36,728 nucleotides of DNA from Allobosea sp. TND4EK4 (lineage in GTDB: Bacteria; Pseudomonadota; Alphaproteobacteria; Rhizobiales; Beijerinckiaceae), in assembly GCF_900156025.1 (NCBI RefSeq), contig NZ_FTMO01000026.1:1-36728 (forward strand). Direction: 5' to 3'. Below are positions 23,846 through 31,867 of this stretch, in pieces. Under the pieces are notes generated by a model that was not told the origin of the DNA, made no database searches, and saw only the letters and a program-made list of their open reading frames with translations. The translations under genes were made by a program, and so were the position numbers. The stretch's first letter is position 1. Every line of letters begins with the position of its first letter.

Positions 23846-24764
23846 TTCCTCGGCGCTGCGGCGCCGCAGCCTCAGCGGGCCGACCATGGGCACGCGCTAT
23901 TCGGCGGTCTTCTTCGCTCCCGGTGACCTCCACGAGCAAAAGCTTGCCGCAGCCCTGCAGGCTGCCGTCGATCGGGTTGACTGCCAGATGTCGAGCTGGA
24001 AGCCCGAATCGGACCTGAATTGTCTCAATGGCGCGGCCACCGGCGTCTGGGTGCCGGTCCCTGCCGAATTGATGTTCGTCCTGCAGGGGTCCCTACGGAT
24101 CGGCCAGCAGTCGCAGGGCGCCTTCGACATCGGCGTCGGCGACCTCGTCGGCGCCTGGGGATTTGGGGTCAGACCGGCCCCCGCCGACGACCTTCCGCTA
24201 GGCCCTGTCGTGCCGAGACCGGCGACCACGGCAGAGGCTCTCGAACTTGATCCGCCCCTGCGGCGCGCCCGGAAACACGCTCCTCTCGCGCTCGATCTCT
24301 CGGGCATCGCCAAGGGATTTGGCGTCGACGAGATGGCGCGCGTGATGCGCCAGTTCTCGATCCCTGCCTGGCTGGTCGGCATCGACGGCGAGATGCGCGC
24401 CGGCGGGGCGAAGCCGGACGGAACGCCCTGGGCCGTCGCCCATGAGCGCCCCGTGCGGGGCGTCCGCGAGGCGATGGGCGTCATCGAGCTTGAGGACCGC
24501 GCCGTCGCGACCTCGGGCAATTACCGGCACTATCGCGACATCGGCACGCGAACCATCTCTCACACCATGGACCCGAGGAGCGGCCAGCCGCTGGAGAACG
24601 GCCTGGCTTCCGTCACGGTGCTGGCGGACACCTGCATGGAGGCCGACGCCTGGGCCACGGCCTTCCTGGTGATGGGCGACGTCGCCGGGCCTCGTCTGGC
24701 TCAAGTGATGGGCATGGACGCCATCTTCGTGCTCGCCAACGGGACCGTCCTGGGACGGCCTTAA
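23835..24764 (+). CDS. FAD:protein FMN transferase (ApbE)
   Basis: This 309-residue protein attaches FMN covalently to Thr or Ser of target proteins. The N-terminal GPTMGTRYSAVFF, SSWKPESDLNCLN, the DLSGIAKGFGVDEMA substrate/FAD segment, VATSGNYRHY and the Mg site region SHTMDPRSGQPL with TCMEADAWATAFLVMG are all in place. No signal peptide is evident, unlike most ApbE proteins, so it may act in the cytoplasm or the start may differ. The start overlaps the flavoreductase gene by 11 bp. Its likely client is the DUF2271 protein at 21119. Confidence 0.92.
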   Translation: MSTDSSALRRRSLSGPTMGTRYSAVFFAPGDLHEQKLAAALQAAVDRVDCQMSSWKPESDLNCLNGAATGVWVPVPAELMFVLQGSLRIGQQSQGAFDIGVGDLVGAWGFGVRPAPADDLPLGPVVPRPATTAEALELDPPLRRARKHAPLALDLSGIAKGFGVDEMARVMRQFSIPAWLVGIDGEMRAGGAKPDGTPWAVAHERPVRGVREAMGVIELEDRAVATSGNYRHYRDIGTRTISHTMDPRSGQPLENGLASVTVLADTCMEADAWATAFLVMGDVAGPRLAQVMGMDAIFVLANGTVLGRP

Positions 24765-24769
24765 GTCGG

Positions 24770-26017
24770 TCAGCGTGCCATCAGATCAAACAGCAACAGC
24801 AAGAGGCTGCTGGTAAGCCCTGCCACCGGAACCCAGCCAGGACAGAGGAAAACGCCCGGCGGGGGCTCGCCTTCCTGACGCTTGATGCGGATCAGGGCGA
24901 TATTGACGATGGCAAAGATGATGAGCGTGAATCGCGAGGTGAAATCGGCGAGCCCTGCCAGCGGCACCGACAGTGACAGGGCAAGGATCGCCGAAACGCC
25001 GAGCGCGGTCGCCAGAAGCGGTGTTCCGGTTCGGGAATTCAGCTTCGTCAGCACGCGCGGAAGATTGCCCTGCTCGGCCATGCCGTAGATCACGCGCGCG
25101 ATCATGATCATGTGAACGATGACGCCGTTCAGGGTGGCGACCACCGCGATGGCACTCATGGTCACCAGCGGCAACCCTGTCTGCCTCTCGAAGACGAGCG
25201 CCAGTGGCGCCGAGGAGCGCGCCAGTTCCTCCGGAGGGACCGCGACGACCGCGATCCAGACCACGACCGCGTAGATGAGTGCCGTCAGGCCGAGCGTCAG
25301 GAACAAGGCACGCGGCAGCGTATGGCGCGGGTCTTTCATCTCCTCGGCAATGTTCACGAGATGCTCGAACCCGATGAAGGCAAAGACGGCGATCAGGGTG
25401 GTGCTCGAGAGCCCGACCCAGGCCGACAGATCGTCGAAGCCAGGCCACATTTCCGGCAACCGCGTCAGCAGCATGCTTCCCGAACCGAAACCGGCGACGA
25501 TGATCAGGACGAGGCCGCCAACCTCGATCAGCGTCATGATCCCCGCGAAGGTGACCGAATGAACTGTCGCAAGGCAGGCGGTGAGACCCATCGCGAGAAC
25601 GATCCCGGCGATGATCCACGCGGCTGGCAAGGGAATGAAGATCGCAACATAGCCCGCGCTGCCTACGCTGATCGCCGCGGCGGAGATCGTCGCCGTGAAG
25701 ACGACGAGAAGGCCCACGGCAAGACTGAGCCAGCGCCGATTGAAGGCCTTCTCGACATAGGCGGCCTCGCTCGCGCTGACGGGCATGCGCGTTCCGAGTT
25801 CGGCGAAGGTTGCCGCGGTCAAGGCCATGACGAGCGCCGCGCCCAGAAAGGCGAGCGGGGCATGCATGCCGCTGCGGCCTGCGGCCGTGCCCACCAGGAC
25901 ATAGATGCCCGCGCCGATGGTGACACCGAGGCCATAGAGGACGGCGTGCGCGAGAGTCAGCGTCCGGGTGAGGCCGCGCGGAGCGACGATGCCAGGCTGC
26001 ATATCGTCGCTGGGCAA
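24770..26017 (-). CDS. APC-family amino-acid/polyamine permease
   Basis: The protein has 415 residues and about 12 membrane helices. The family start AVLYGLGVTIGAGIYVLVGTAAG, the FAELGTRMPVSASEAAYVEKAF segment and FAFIGFEHLVNIAEEMKDPRHTLPRA are typical APC superfamily marks for proton-coupled uptake or exchange of amino acids or amines. The start is a TTG at 26017 with GAGGAG 7 bp upstream; an ATG five codons later lacks a ribosome site. It converges with apbE with only 5 bp between them, so no terminator can lie between. Substrate unknown. Confidence 0.9.
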   Translation of the reverse strand: MPSDDMQPGIVAPRGLTRTLTLAHAVLYGLGVTIGAGIYVLVGTAAGRSGMHAPLAFLGAALVMALTAATFAELGTRMPVSASEAAYVEKAFNRRWLSLAVGLLVVFTATISAAAISVGSAGYVAIFIPLPAAWIIAGIVLAMGLTACLATVHSVTFAGIMTLIEVGGLVLIIVAGFGSGSMLLTRLPEMWPGFDDLSAWVGLSSTTLIAVFAFIGFEHLVNIAEEMKDPRHTLPRALFLTLGLTALIYAVVVWIAVVAVPPEELARSSAPLALVFERQTGLPLVTMSAIAVVATLNGVIVHMIMIARVIYGMAEQGNLPRVLTKLNSRTGTPLLATALGVSAILALSLSVPLAGLADFTSRFTLIIFAIVNIALIRIKRQEGEPPPGVFLCPGWVPVAGLTSSLLLLLFDLMAR

Positions 26018-26207
26018 GGCGCGGCTCCTCGTGCCGGAACGGGATCGGGAGGCGGTTCCACCACGACCCCGAGCCAGGCCCGGCGCCGCGGGCCGGCACA
26101 GCCGATCTGGAACAACGGCCGCAGGTTGGGCTTTCAGGAGCAGCGCTTCAAGCGCAGAATCCCGGGACCGATAGTACCTCGGTATTGATCAGCAGTCCGT
26201 CCGACGC

Positions 26208-28247
26208 TCAGCCCCCGACCGCCGCCGCGCCTTCGGTCGCCCGCGCGCGCCTCGGCAGCCTCATTTTATCGGCGGCGGGGAGGAGCCGAGCCGAATTGGC
26301 GATGAAGATCAGCTCGGACGAGACGTGGATGAAGGCGGCCAGCAGCGGGTTCAGGAAGCCGAACGCCGCGAGCGCGATGCCCAGCGCATCGACCGTGATC
26401 GTGCCGGCAAAGTTCTGCCAGATGATGCCGCGCGTACGCTGGGCGATCGCGACCGTCTCGACGAGTCGCTCCAGATCGTTGGCGAGCAGCACGATGTCGG
26501 CGCTCTCCTTGGCGACGTCGGTCCCCGAGCCCATCGCGATGCCGACGCTGGCCGCCGTCAGCGCCGGTGCGTCGTTGATGCCGTCGCCGAGCATGGCGAC
26601 CCTGGCGCCCGCCGCCACCAGCGCCCGCACGCGCTCCAGCTTCTGCTCGGGCAGCATCCCGGCCTCGACCGTGTTGATCCCGAGGCTGGCTCCGACGTTC
26701 TCGGCCACTTTGGCGTTGTCGCCGGTCAGCAGGATGGTGCGGATCTTCATGGCGTGCAGGGCGCGGATGGCCGATGCGGCCTCGGGCCGAACCGCGTCGG
26801 CGACGGCGAAGGAGCCGGCATAGAGCCCATTGACCGCGACGCAGATCTCGGAGGAGACCGCGTCGCCGCCACGGTCGGCGGGAGCGTCGATCCCTTCGGC
26901 CTGCAGGAGCTTGACGCTGCCGATCAGGATGCGGTCGGAGCCGAGCTGCGCCGTCACCCCGCGCCCGAGCGTATAGTCGAAGCTGTCGGGCTCCGGCACT
27001 GCGATCTCCCGGGCCCGGGCCTCCGCGACGATCGCCTTGGCCAGCGGGTGTTCGGAGCGCAGCTCGGCCGATGCCGCCAGCTTCAACAGTTCGGCCTCCG
27101 TGCGGCCGGCGGCCGGATGGATGGTCGAGACACGGGGTTCGCCGAAGGTCAGCGTGCCCGTCTTGTCGAGCACGATGGTGTCGATGCGGCCGAGCATTTC
27201 GAGATGCATGCCGCCCTTGATGATCGCACCGTTGCGCGCGGCGCGGCCGATGCCGCCCAGCACGGCCAGCGGCGTTCCGGCTGCGACGCCGCAGGCTCCG
27301 GCGACGATGATCACCGAGATCGTGTCGCGGATGTTGCCGGTGAGCCAGTAGGTGACGATCGCTGCCGCGAAGGAGAAGTAGACAAGGTAGCCCGCAAGCT
27401 GGTCGGCCAGGCGCTGAACCGGCGCGCGCGACTGCTCGGCGTTCTCGATCGCGTCGATGATGCGGCCGAAGCTGGTGTCGCGGCCGACCCGATCGACCTG
27501 AATGTCCAATGCGCCGGACTGGTTGATCGAGCCGGCGAAGACGGTGTCGCCCTCGCTGCGCTTGATCGGCATCGACTCGCCGGTGATGCGAGCCTGATCG
27601 ACATAGGACAGGCCGGACTGCACCACGCCATCGACCGGGATGTTCTCGCCGGGCGCGACCAGCACCCGGTCGCCGACGACGATGGTGTCGATCGGGACGA
27701 GCGAAATCACGCCGTCGCGGCGCACGGTGGCCTCATGCGGCATCACGTCGATGAGGTCGGAGATGGCCGCGCGTCCACGATCGACGGTGAGATGTTCGAG
27801 TTCCTCGGCGACGAGCACGAAGAAGGTGACGACCAGCGCGGTGAAGAACTCCGAGATCGTGGCGGCGGCCAGGATGGCGATCGACATGGAGAGCTCCATG
27901 GTCATCCGCCGCTCTTTGATATTCTCGAAGGCCTCGCGCAGGATCGGCCAGGCGCCGAACAGCAGGCCCGCGATGCCGATCACGTCCCAGCCGGCGACGA
28001 GCGGGACAAGCTGAAGCCAGACCAGCGCCGCCGAGATGGCGACGACCGCCACCCGCAGGAGCTCGACGGTTTCGACGTCATGACCGAACAGGCTGACGGC
28101 GCGCGGTACATAGCCCCCGAACCAGCCGGGAGACCGCCTCGCCCGCTGGGCCGCGCTGGCCGAGCAGGTGCGTTCGAAGGGGCGGGCGCAGGTGCAGGGC
28201 CGCGCGCTCTGCGGGCAGGCCGGCACGGGGTTGGGAATCGCTGACAT
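26208..28247 (-). CDS. P1B-type metal-transporting ATPase with GAC instead of CPC
   Basis: The pump has 679 residues. Phosphorylated Asp361 lies in LDKTGTLTFGEPR; the actuator ITGESMPIKRSEGD and the hinge AMLGDGINDAPALTAASVG are intact. The membrane metal site, usually CPC or SPC, here reads AGACGVAAGTPLAV, with Gly317-Ala318-Cys319. There is no HMA domain; instead the N-terminus holds four cysteines (11, 18, 20, 28) in a Cys/Pro/Arg-rich leader. P1B ATPases export or import transition metals. The promoter carries an Irr/ICE-like palindrome, pointing to iron or manganese, but the metal is unproven. Confidence 0.9.
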   Translation of the reverse strand: MSAIPNPVPACPQSARPCTCARPFERTCSASAAQRARRSPGWFGGYVPRAVSLFGHDVETVELLRVAVVAISAALVWLQLVPLVAGWDVIGIAGLLFGAWPILREAFENIKERRMTMELSMSIAILAAATISEFFTALVVTFFVLVAEELEHLTVDRGRAAISDLIDVMPHEATVRRDGVISLVPIDTIVVGDRVLVAPGENIPVDGVVQSGLSYVDQARITGESMPIKRSEGDTVFAGSINQSGALDIQVDRVGRDTSFGRIIDAIENAEQSRAPVQRLADQLAGYLVYFSFAAAIVTYWLTGNIRDTISVIIVAGACGVAAGTPLAVLGGIGRAARNGAIIKGGMHLEMLGRIDTIVLDKTGTLTFGEPRVSTIHPAAGRTEAELLKLAASAELRSEHPLAKAIVAEARAREIAVPEPDSFDYTLGRGVTAQLGSDRILIGSVKLLQAEGIDAPADRGGDAVSSEICVAVNGLYAGSFAVADAVRPEAASAIRALHAMKIRTILLTGDNAKVAENVGASLGINTVEAGMLPEQKLERVRALVAAGARVAMLGDGINDAPALTAASVGIAMGSGTDVAKESADIVLLANDLERLVETVAIAQRTRGIIWQNFAGTITVDALGIALAAFGFLNPLLAAFIHVSSELIFIANSARLLPAADKMRLPRRARATEGAAAVGG

Positions 28248-28291
28248 GGCGGCATCATCCTCGGCGCGGGGAGCACCGCGCTGGCACGCCT

Positions 28292-28320
28292 TATCTAGTT
28301 TAGAAGTATTCTAACTTCAA
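28292..28320 (-). promoter_or_regulatory. Promoter with ICE/Irr-like palindrome between -35 and -10
   Basis: On the minus strand, TTGAAG (28315-28320) and TAGATA (28292-28297) are separated by exactly 17 bp. The perfect palindrome TTAGAA-TAC-TTCTAA (28300-28314) fills that spacer. It resembles the iron-control element bound by the rhizobial regulator Irr (TTAGAA-N3-TTCTAA). A protein bound there would block RNA polymerase, so the ATPase would be repressed when Irr is active (low iron) and expressed when iron is plentiful. The start of the ATPase gene is 45 bp away. Confidence 0.65.
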
Positions 28321-28586
28321 TCTTTGTGGCGATCGAACCTGACGGTCCCCTCGTGCTGGCATGCCGGGCTTGATCAGGATGCCGGTCGCGCCTCCGGCCG
28401 CATCGACCGGGCGCGACGCGCCCATCTCTACGCCATGATCCGCACCGCGGCGCCGAAGAGCCTGGATATCTGCCGGGTCCGCCGCAATACGCTCTTTTCC
28501 CCCGGGCAACTGGCTGGGATGATGAACCCGGCCGTTGCGCATGTCATGCCCGGCCATGCAGGCTCTCCATCTGACGAGGCGCGTTG
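28321..28586. other. Intergenic stretch, no supported gene
   Basis: This stretch lies between the divergent P-type ATPase promoter and the deaminase gene. Open frames exist on both strands, but they lack ribosome sites and I recognise no family. No repeats or hairpins stood out. Confidence 0.45.
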
Positions 28587-29045
28587 ATGACGGACATGAT
28601 GCTGGCGCTCGGCGTGGCCGGGCAAAGCCCGAACCGGGTGCGGCAGGTCGGTGCCTGCCTGCGCCTCACCGATGGCACCGTCATCACGGCCTGCAACACC
28701 TTCCCGGCCGGCGTGCGGGATCTGCCCGAGCGGCACGAGGGCGACGGCCGCTTCGTCTGGATGGAGCACGCCGAGCGCCACGCCATCTTCGCCGCCGCAC
28801 GGCAGGGCCATGCCACGGCCGGGGGCCGGCTGGCGACGACCTTCTTTCCCTGCATCGATTGCGCGCGGGCGATCGTCGATGCCGGGATCACCTGCGTCGA
28901 GACCCCCGCTCCAGCCTTCGAAGATGCCGTCTGGGGGCAGGCCTTCCTGCGATCGCGCGTCATCCTGGAGGAAGGCGGCGTCGAGGTGCGGCACGTGGTG
29001 CTGCCCGATGCGAAACGCCCTGCTGAGCATCCGCAAGGCAGCTGA
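28587..29045 (+). CDS. Zinc cytidine/deoxycytidylate deaminase-like protein
   Basis: The protein has 152 residues. The catalytic motif WMEHAERHAIFAAA provides His61 and proton-shuttling Glu63; FFPCIDCARAIVDAG provides Cys89 and Cys92, the other zinc ligands. This is the deaminase fold of CDA and dCMP deaminases, which hydrolyse an exocyclic amine. The position of the gene, 126 bp before a solute-binding protein that may bind a small heterocycle or anion, leaves open that it acts on the imported compound rather than on a nucleotide. The ATG at 28587 is preferred to a TTG one codon upstream. Confidence 0.8.
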   Translation: MTDMMLALGVAGQSPNRVRQVGACLRLTDGTVITACNTFPAGVRDLPERHEGDGRFVWMEHAERHAIFAAARQGHATAGGRLATTFFPCIDCARAIVDAGITCVETPAPAFEDAVWGQAFLRSRVILEEGGVEVRHVVLPDAKRPAEHPQGS

Positions 29046-29171
29046 CGCGGGATTGAGCACGAGCTCATTAAGGCAACGCTTCGGGCGAAATATTCTTCTA
29101 TCTGAGTACGCTCCGCAGTGATCTAATCCTCGCCAAGACGCCTTGAAGCGTCATGGAAGGGGATCGTCACC

Positions 29172-30185
29172 ATGCCGAACAGCCGACGCTTTTTTCTCAA
29201 ATCCGCCGCGGCCGTCGCGCTGTCCGGCCCGTTGCTCTCGTTCGAGGCCGGCGCGCAGGGCAAGACGGCCGTCAACATGCAGCTCGGCTGGATCGCCGGA
29301 GGCAACCAGATCGGAGAGGTCTGCGCCAAGGCGCTCGGCTATTACGAGGCCGAGGGCATCGACATGCGCATCCAGCCGGGGGGCCCGAATGTCGATGGCG
29401 TCGCCGTTGTCGCCAGCGGGCGCTTCGAGATCGGGCAGGTGTCGTCGAGCCCCTCACTGATGCTGGCGGCCTCCCAGGACCTGCCGGTGGTCTGCTTCGC
29501 GGCCGGTTGCCAGAAGCACCCCTACACCTTCTATTCGCTGGCGAAGAAGCCGGTGCGGGAGCCCAAGGACTTCGTCGGCAAGAAGGTCGGCATCCAGTCC
29601 ACCGGCATCATCCTGCTGCGCGCGCTGCTGGCGCAGAACAAGATCCCGGAGAAGGACGTCACCATCATTCCCATCGGCGCGGATATGGCGCCACTACTGA
29701 CCGGCCAGGTCGATGTCGTCACCGGCTGGCAGACCAACACCACCGCGCTCAAGGTCCTGGGGCCGGACAAGGTCGCGCTCTCGCTATGGGACGCCGGCGT
29801 GAAGCTCTACGCCCTGCCCTATTACGCCACCGCCGAGACGCTGAAGACGAAGGGCGAGCTGATCGCGAAATATCTGCGCGCTTCGGCCAAGGGCTGGGCC
29901 TACGCCCATGCCAACCGCGACCAGGCGGTTGCGCTCCTCGTCAAGGAATATCCCAACCTGATCGCGGCCGACGAGCGCGAGGCGCTGGATGTGATGCTGT
30001 CCTTCTCCTTTGGCCCGCAGACCAAGGCCGAAGGCTGGGGCACGATGGATGCGGGCGTCTGGCAGCAGCAGATCGACCTCTACGCCTCGCTCGGGCAGTT
30101 CTCGAAGCGCACCCCCAAGATCGCGGAGGTCATGACGCTCGACGTGCTGAAGGCGACCGCGGACGCGCGGCCGCGGATCGGTTGA
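29172..30185 (+). CDS. Tat-exported NMT1/SsuA-type substrate-binding protein
   Basis: This 337-residue protein is the binding component of an ABC importer. The N-terminus NSRRFFLKSAAAVALSG has the twin-arginine consensus SRRxFLK at residues 4-10, so export is probably by Tat in folded form. The mature part matches the NMT1/SsuA/TauA group (LGWIAGGNQIGEVCAKALGYYEAEGID, VASGRFEIGQVSSSPSL, GKKVGIQSTG, TGQVDVVTGW). The family imports sulfonates, nitrate, thiamine precursors, aromatic acids and others. GGAAGGGGATC precedes the ATG. First gene of the catabolic run. Confidence 0.9.
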   Translation: MPNSRRFFLKSAAAVALSGPLLSFEAGAQGKTAVNMQLGWIAGGNQIGEVCAKALGYYEAEGIDMRIQPGGPNVDGVAVVASGRFEIGQVSSSPSLMLAASQDLPVVCFAAGCQKHPYTFYSLAKKPVREPKDFVGKKVGIQSTGIILLRALLAQNKIPEKDVTIIPIGADMAPLLTGQVDVVTGWQTNTTALKVLGPDKVALSLWDAGVKLYALPYYATAETLKTKGELIAKYLRASAKGWAYAHANRDQAVALLVKEYPNLIAADEREALDVMLSFSFGPQTKAEGWGTMDAGVWQQQIDLYASLGQFSKRTPKIAEVMTLDVLKATADARPRIG

Positions 30186-30189
30186 CCCG

Positions 30190-31014
30190 ATGGCCGCGCT
30201 CGCCATGACAGAGCCGCGCCAGGCCGAGGCGCCACAGGCCGCAGCAGGCATGGCGGTCGCCTGCCGCAATGTCAGCGTGCGCTTCGTCACCGAGCGCCGC
30301 ACGGTGACGGCGCTCGAAAATGTCAGCTTCCACGTGGAGAATGGCGGCTTCCTCAGCCTGCTCGGGCCGTCCGGCTGCGGCAAGTCCACCCTGTTGCGGG
30401 TCGTCGCCGATCTGATTGCGCCCAGCGCCGGACAGGTCACCGTTCTCGGGCAGACGCCGCAGCAGGCGCGGCTCCAGCGCGCCCTCGGCTTCGTCTTCCA
30501 GGACGCGGCGCTGCTGCCCTGGCGCACCGCCCTGCAGAATGTCGAGCTCCCGCTCGAAGTCGGCGGGCGACAGAGCCTTCCCACGGGCATGCCGACGCCG
30601 CGCGAGCTCCTGAAGCTCGTCGGCCTGGAGGGGTGGGAGGGCAGCTTTCCCCATGAGCTGTCCGGTGGCATGCGCCAGCGCGTGTCGATCGCGCGGGCGC
30701 TGCTTGGGGGCCCTCGCCTTCTGCTGATGGATGAGCCCTTCGGAGCGCTCGACGAGATCACCCGCGACCGGCTGAACGAGGAGCTGCGCCGCATCTGGCG
30801 GGAGACCGGCACCACGATCCTCTTCGTCACCCATTCGGTCTACGAGGCGCTGTTCCTTGGGGAGCAGGTGCTCGTGCTGGCCGCCAATCCCGGCCGCGTC
30901 GCCTCGCTCGTCGATATCGACCTGCCGCGGGACCGCACGCTCGCCATCCGCGAGACGCCCGAATTCATGCGCGTCGCCACGGTGCTGCGCGCCGCGCTGG
31001 GAGGCACGGAATGA
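30190..31014 (+). CDS. ABC importer ATPase (SsuB/TauB type)
   Basis: This 274-residue ATPase powers uptake by the importer. Walker A is LGPSGCGKST, the Q-loop is GFVFQDAALLPWRTA, the signature is LSGGMRQR, Walker B is LLLMDEPFGALD and the H-loop is LFVTHSVYEALFLG. The VFQDAALLPWRT pattern is characteristic of the nitrate/taurine/sulfonate group. It starts 4 bp after the binding-protein stop and overlaps the permease gene by 4 bp. Confidence 0.93.
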   Translation: MAALAMTEPRQAEAPQAAAGMAVACRNVSVRFVTERRTVTALENVSFHVENGGFLSLLGPSGCGKSTLLRVVADLIAPSAGQVTVLGQTPQQARLQRALGFVFQDAALLPWRTALQNVELPLEVGGRQSLPTGMPTPRELLKLVGLEGWEGSFPHELSGGMRQRVSIARALLGGPRLLLMDEPFGALDEITRDRLNEELRRIWRETGTTILFVTHSVYEALFLGEQVLVLAANPGRVASLVDIDLPRDRTLAIRETPEFMRVATVLRAALGGTE

Positions 31015-31844
31015 TGCTCGCCACCGCGATCTCGCCGGACGAAACCGTCGCGGATGCGGAAGAGGACTTCCGCCGCGCCCAGCGCCGGGTCCTGCTGCGC
31101 CGCCGCCTGCTCCCCTTCGCCGGAGTCGCGATCTTCCTCGGGATCTGGGCCGCGCTGGTCTATCTGTTCAAGGTCCCGCCTTTCGTCGCGCCGACGCCGC
31201 TCCTGGTGGCTCAGACGCTGGTGAGCAAGGGCGACGTGCTGCTCGCCAATCTCGTCCCGACGGCGATCGAGGCGCTCTCCGGCTTTTTCCTCGGCAATCT
31301 CGTCGCCATCGTCATCGCAACCGCCTTCGTCCACAAGAAGACGCTGGAGGAGACCTTCTTCCCCACGGTCGTGCTGATCAACACCATCCCGGTCGTCGCC
31401 AAGGCGCCGATCCTGGTTCTGCTGCTCGGCAATGGCATGGAGCCGAAGATCGCGATCGCGGCGCTGATCTGCTTCTTCCCGACGCTGGTGAACATGGTGC
31501 GCGGGCTGGAAGCGGTGAACCCGCAGGCGATGGAGCTGATGCGCGTGCTCTCGGCCTCGAAGAGCGAGGTCTTCTTCAAGCTCAGGCTCTACAACTCCCT
31601 GCCCTATCTGTTCTCGGCGCTGAAGATCTCGGCCTCGACCTCCGTCGTCGGCGCCATCGTCGGCGAATGGATCGGCTCGAATGTCGGCATCGGGGCGCTG
31701 ATCATCCAGGCGACCTATTCCTTCGACTCGGCACTGCTCTACGCGACCGTGATCGTCGCCTCCTGCTTCTCGATGCTGTTCTTCGTCAGCGTGACCATGC
31801 TCGAGCGCCTGATCGTGCGCTGGCAGCCCTCGAACGCGCATTGA
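31011..31844 (+). CDS. ABC importer permease (SsuC/TauC type)
   Basis: The permease has 277 residues and about six helices. The EAA loop is visible around ELMRVLSASKSEVFFKLRLYNSLPYLFSALKIS, and the C-terminal half holds STSVVGAIVGEWIGSNVGIGALI, typical of BPD_transp_1 proteins in the SsuC group. The ATGATG at 31011-31016 overlaps the ATPase stop; either ATG may be used. Works with the genes at 29172 and 30190. Confidence 0.92.
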   Translation: MMLATAISPDETVADAEEDFRRAQRRVLLRRRLLPFAGVAIFLGIWAALVYLFKVPPFVAPTPLLVAQTLVSKGDVLLANLVPTAIEALSGFFLGNLVAIVIATAFVHKKTLEETFFPTVVLINTIPVVAKAPILVLLLGNGMEPKIAIAALICFFPTLVNMVRGLEAVNPQAMELMRVLSASKSEVFFKLRLYNSLPYLFSALKISASTSVVGAIVGEWIGSNVGIGALIIQATYSFDSALLYATVIVASCFSMLFFVSVTMLERLIVRWQPSNAH

Positions 31845-31867
31845 CGCGCCAGAATCCGGAGAGGACC

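Noticed and set aside
21056..23893. Minus-strand open frame of about 945 codons opposite the flavoreductase
   Set aside because: Shadow of the PepSY-flavodoxin-reductase gene, with biased composition and no recognisable domain.
24764..24770. A terminator between apbE and the convergent permease gene
   Set aside because: Only five bases separate the stop codons, so any terminator would have to lie inside a gene; no stem was seen.
26325..28244. Long plus-strand open frame of about 639 codons opposite the P-type ATPase
   Set aside because: It is antisense to a gene with every P-type ATPase motif, is very rich in Asp, Gly, Arg and His, and shows no fold; typical of GC-rich DNA.
28324..28587. 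87-codon frame before the deaminase
   Set aside because: No ribosome site and no family likeness; it overlaps a minus-strand frame of equal weakness.
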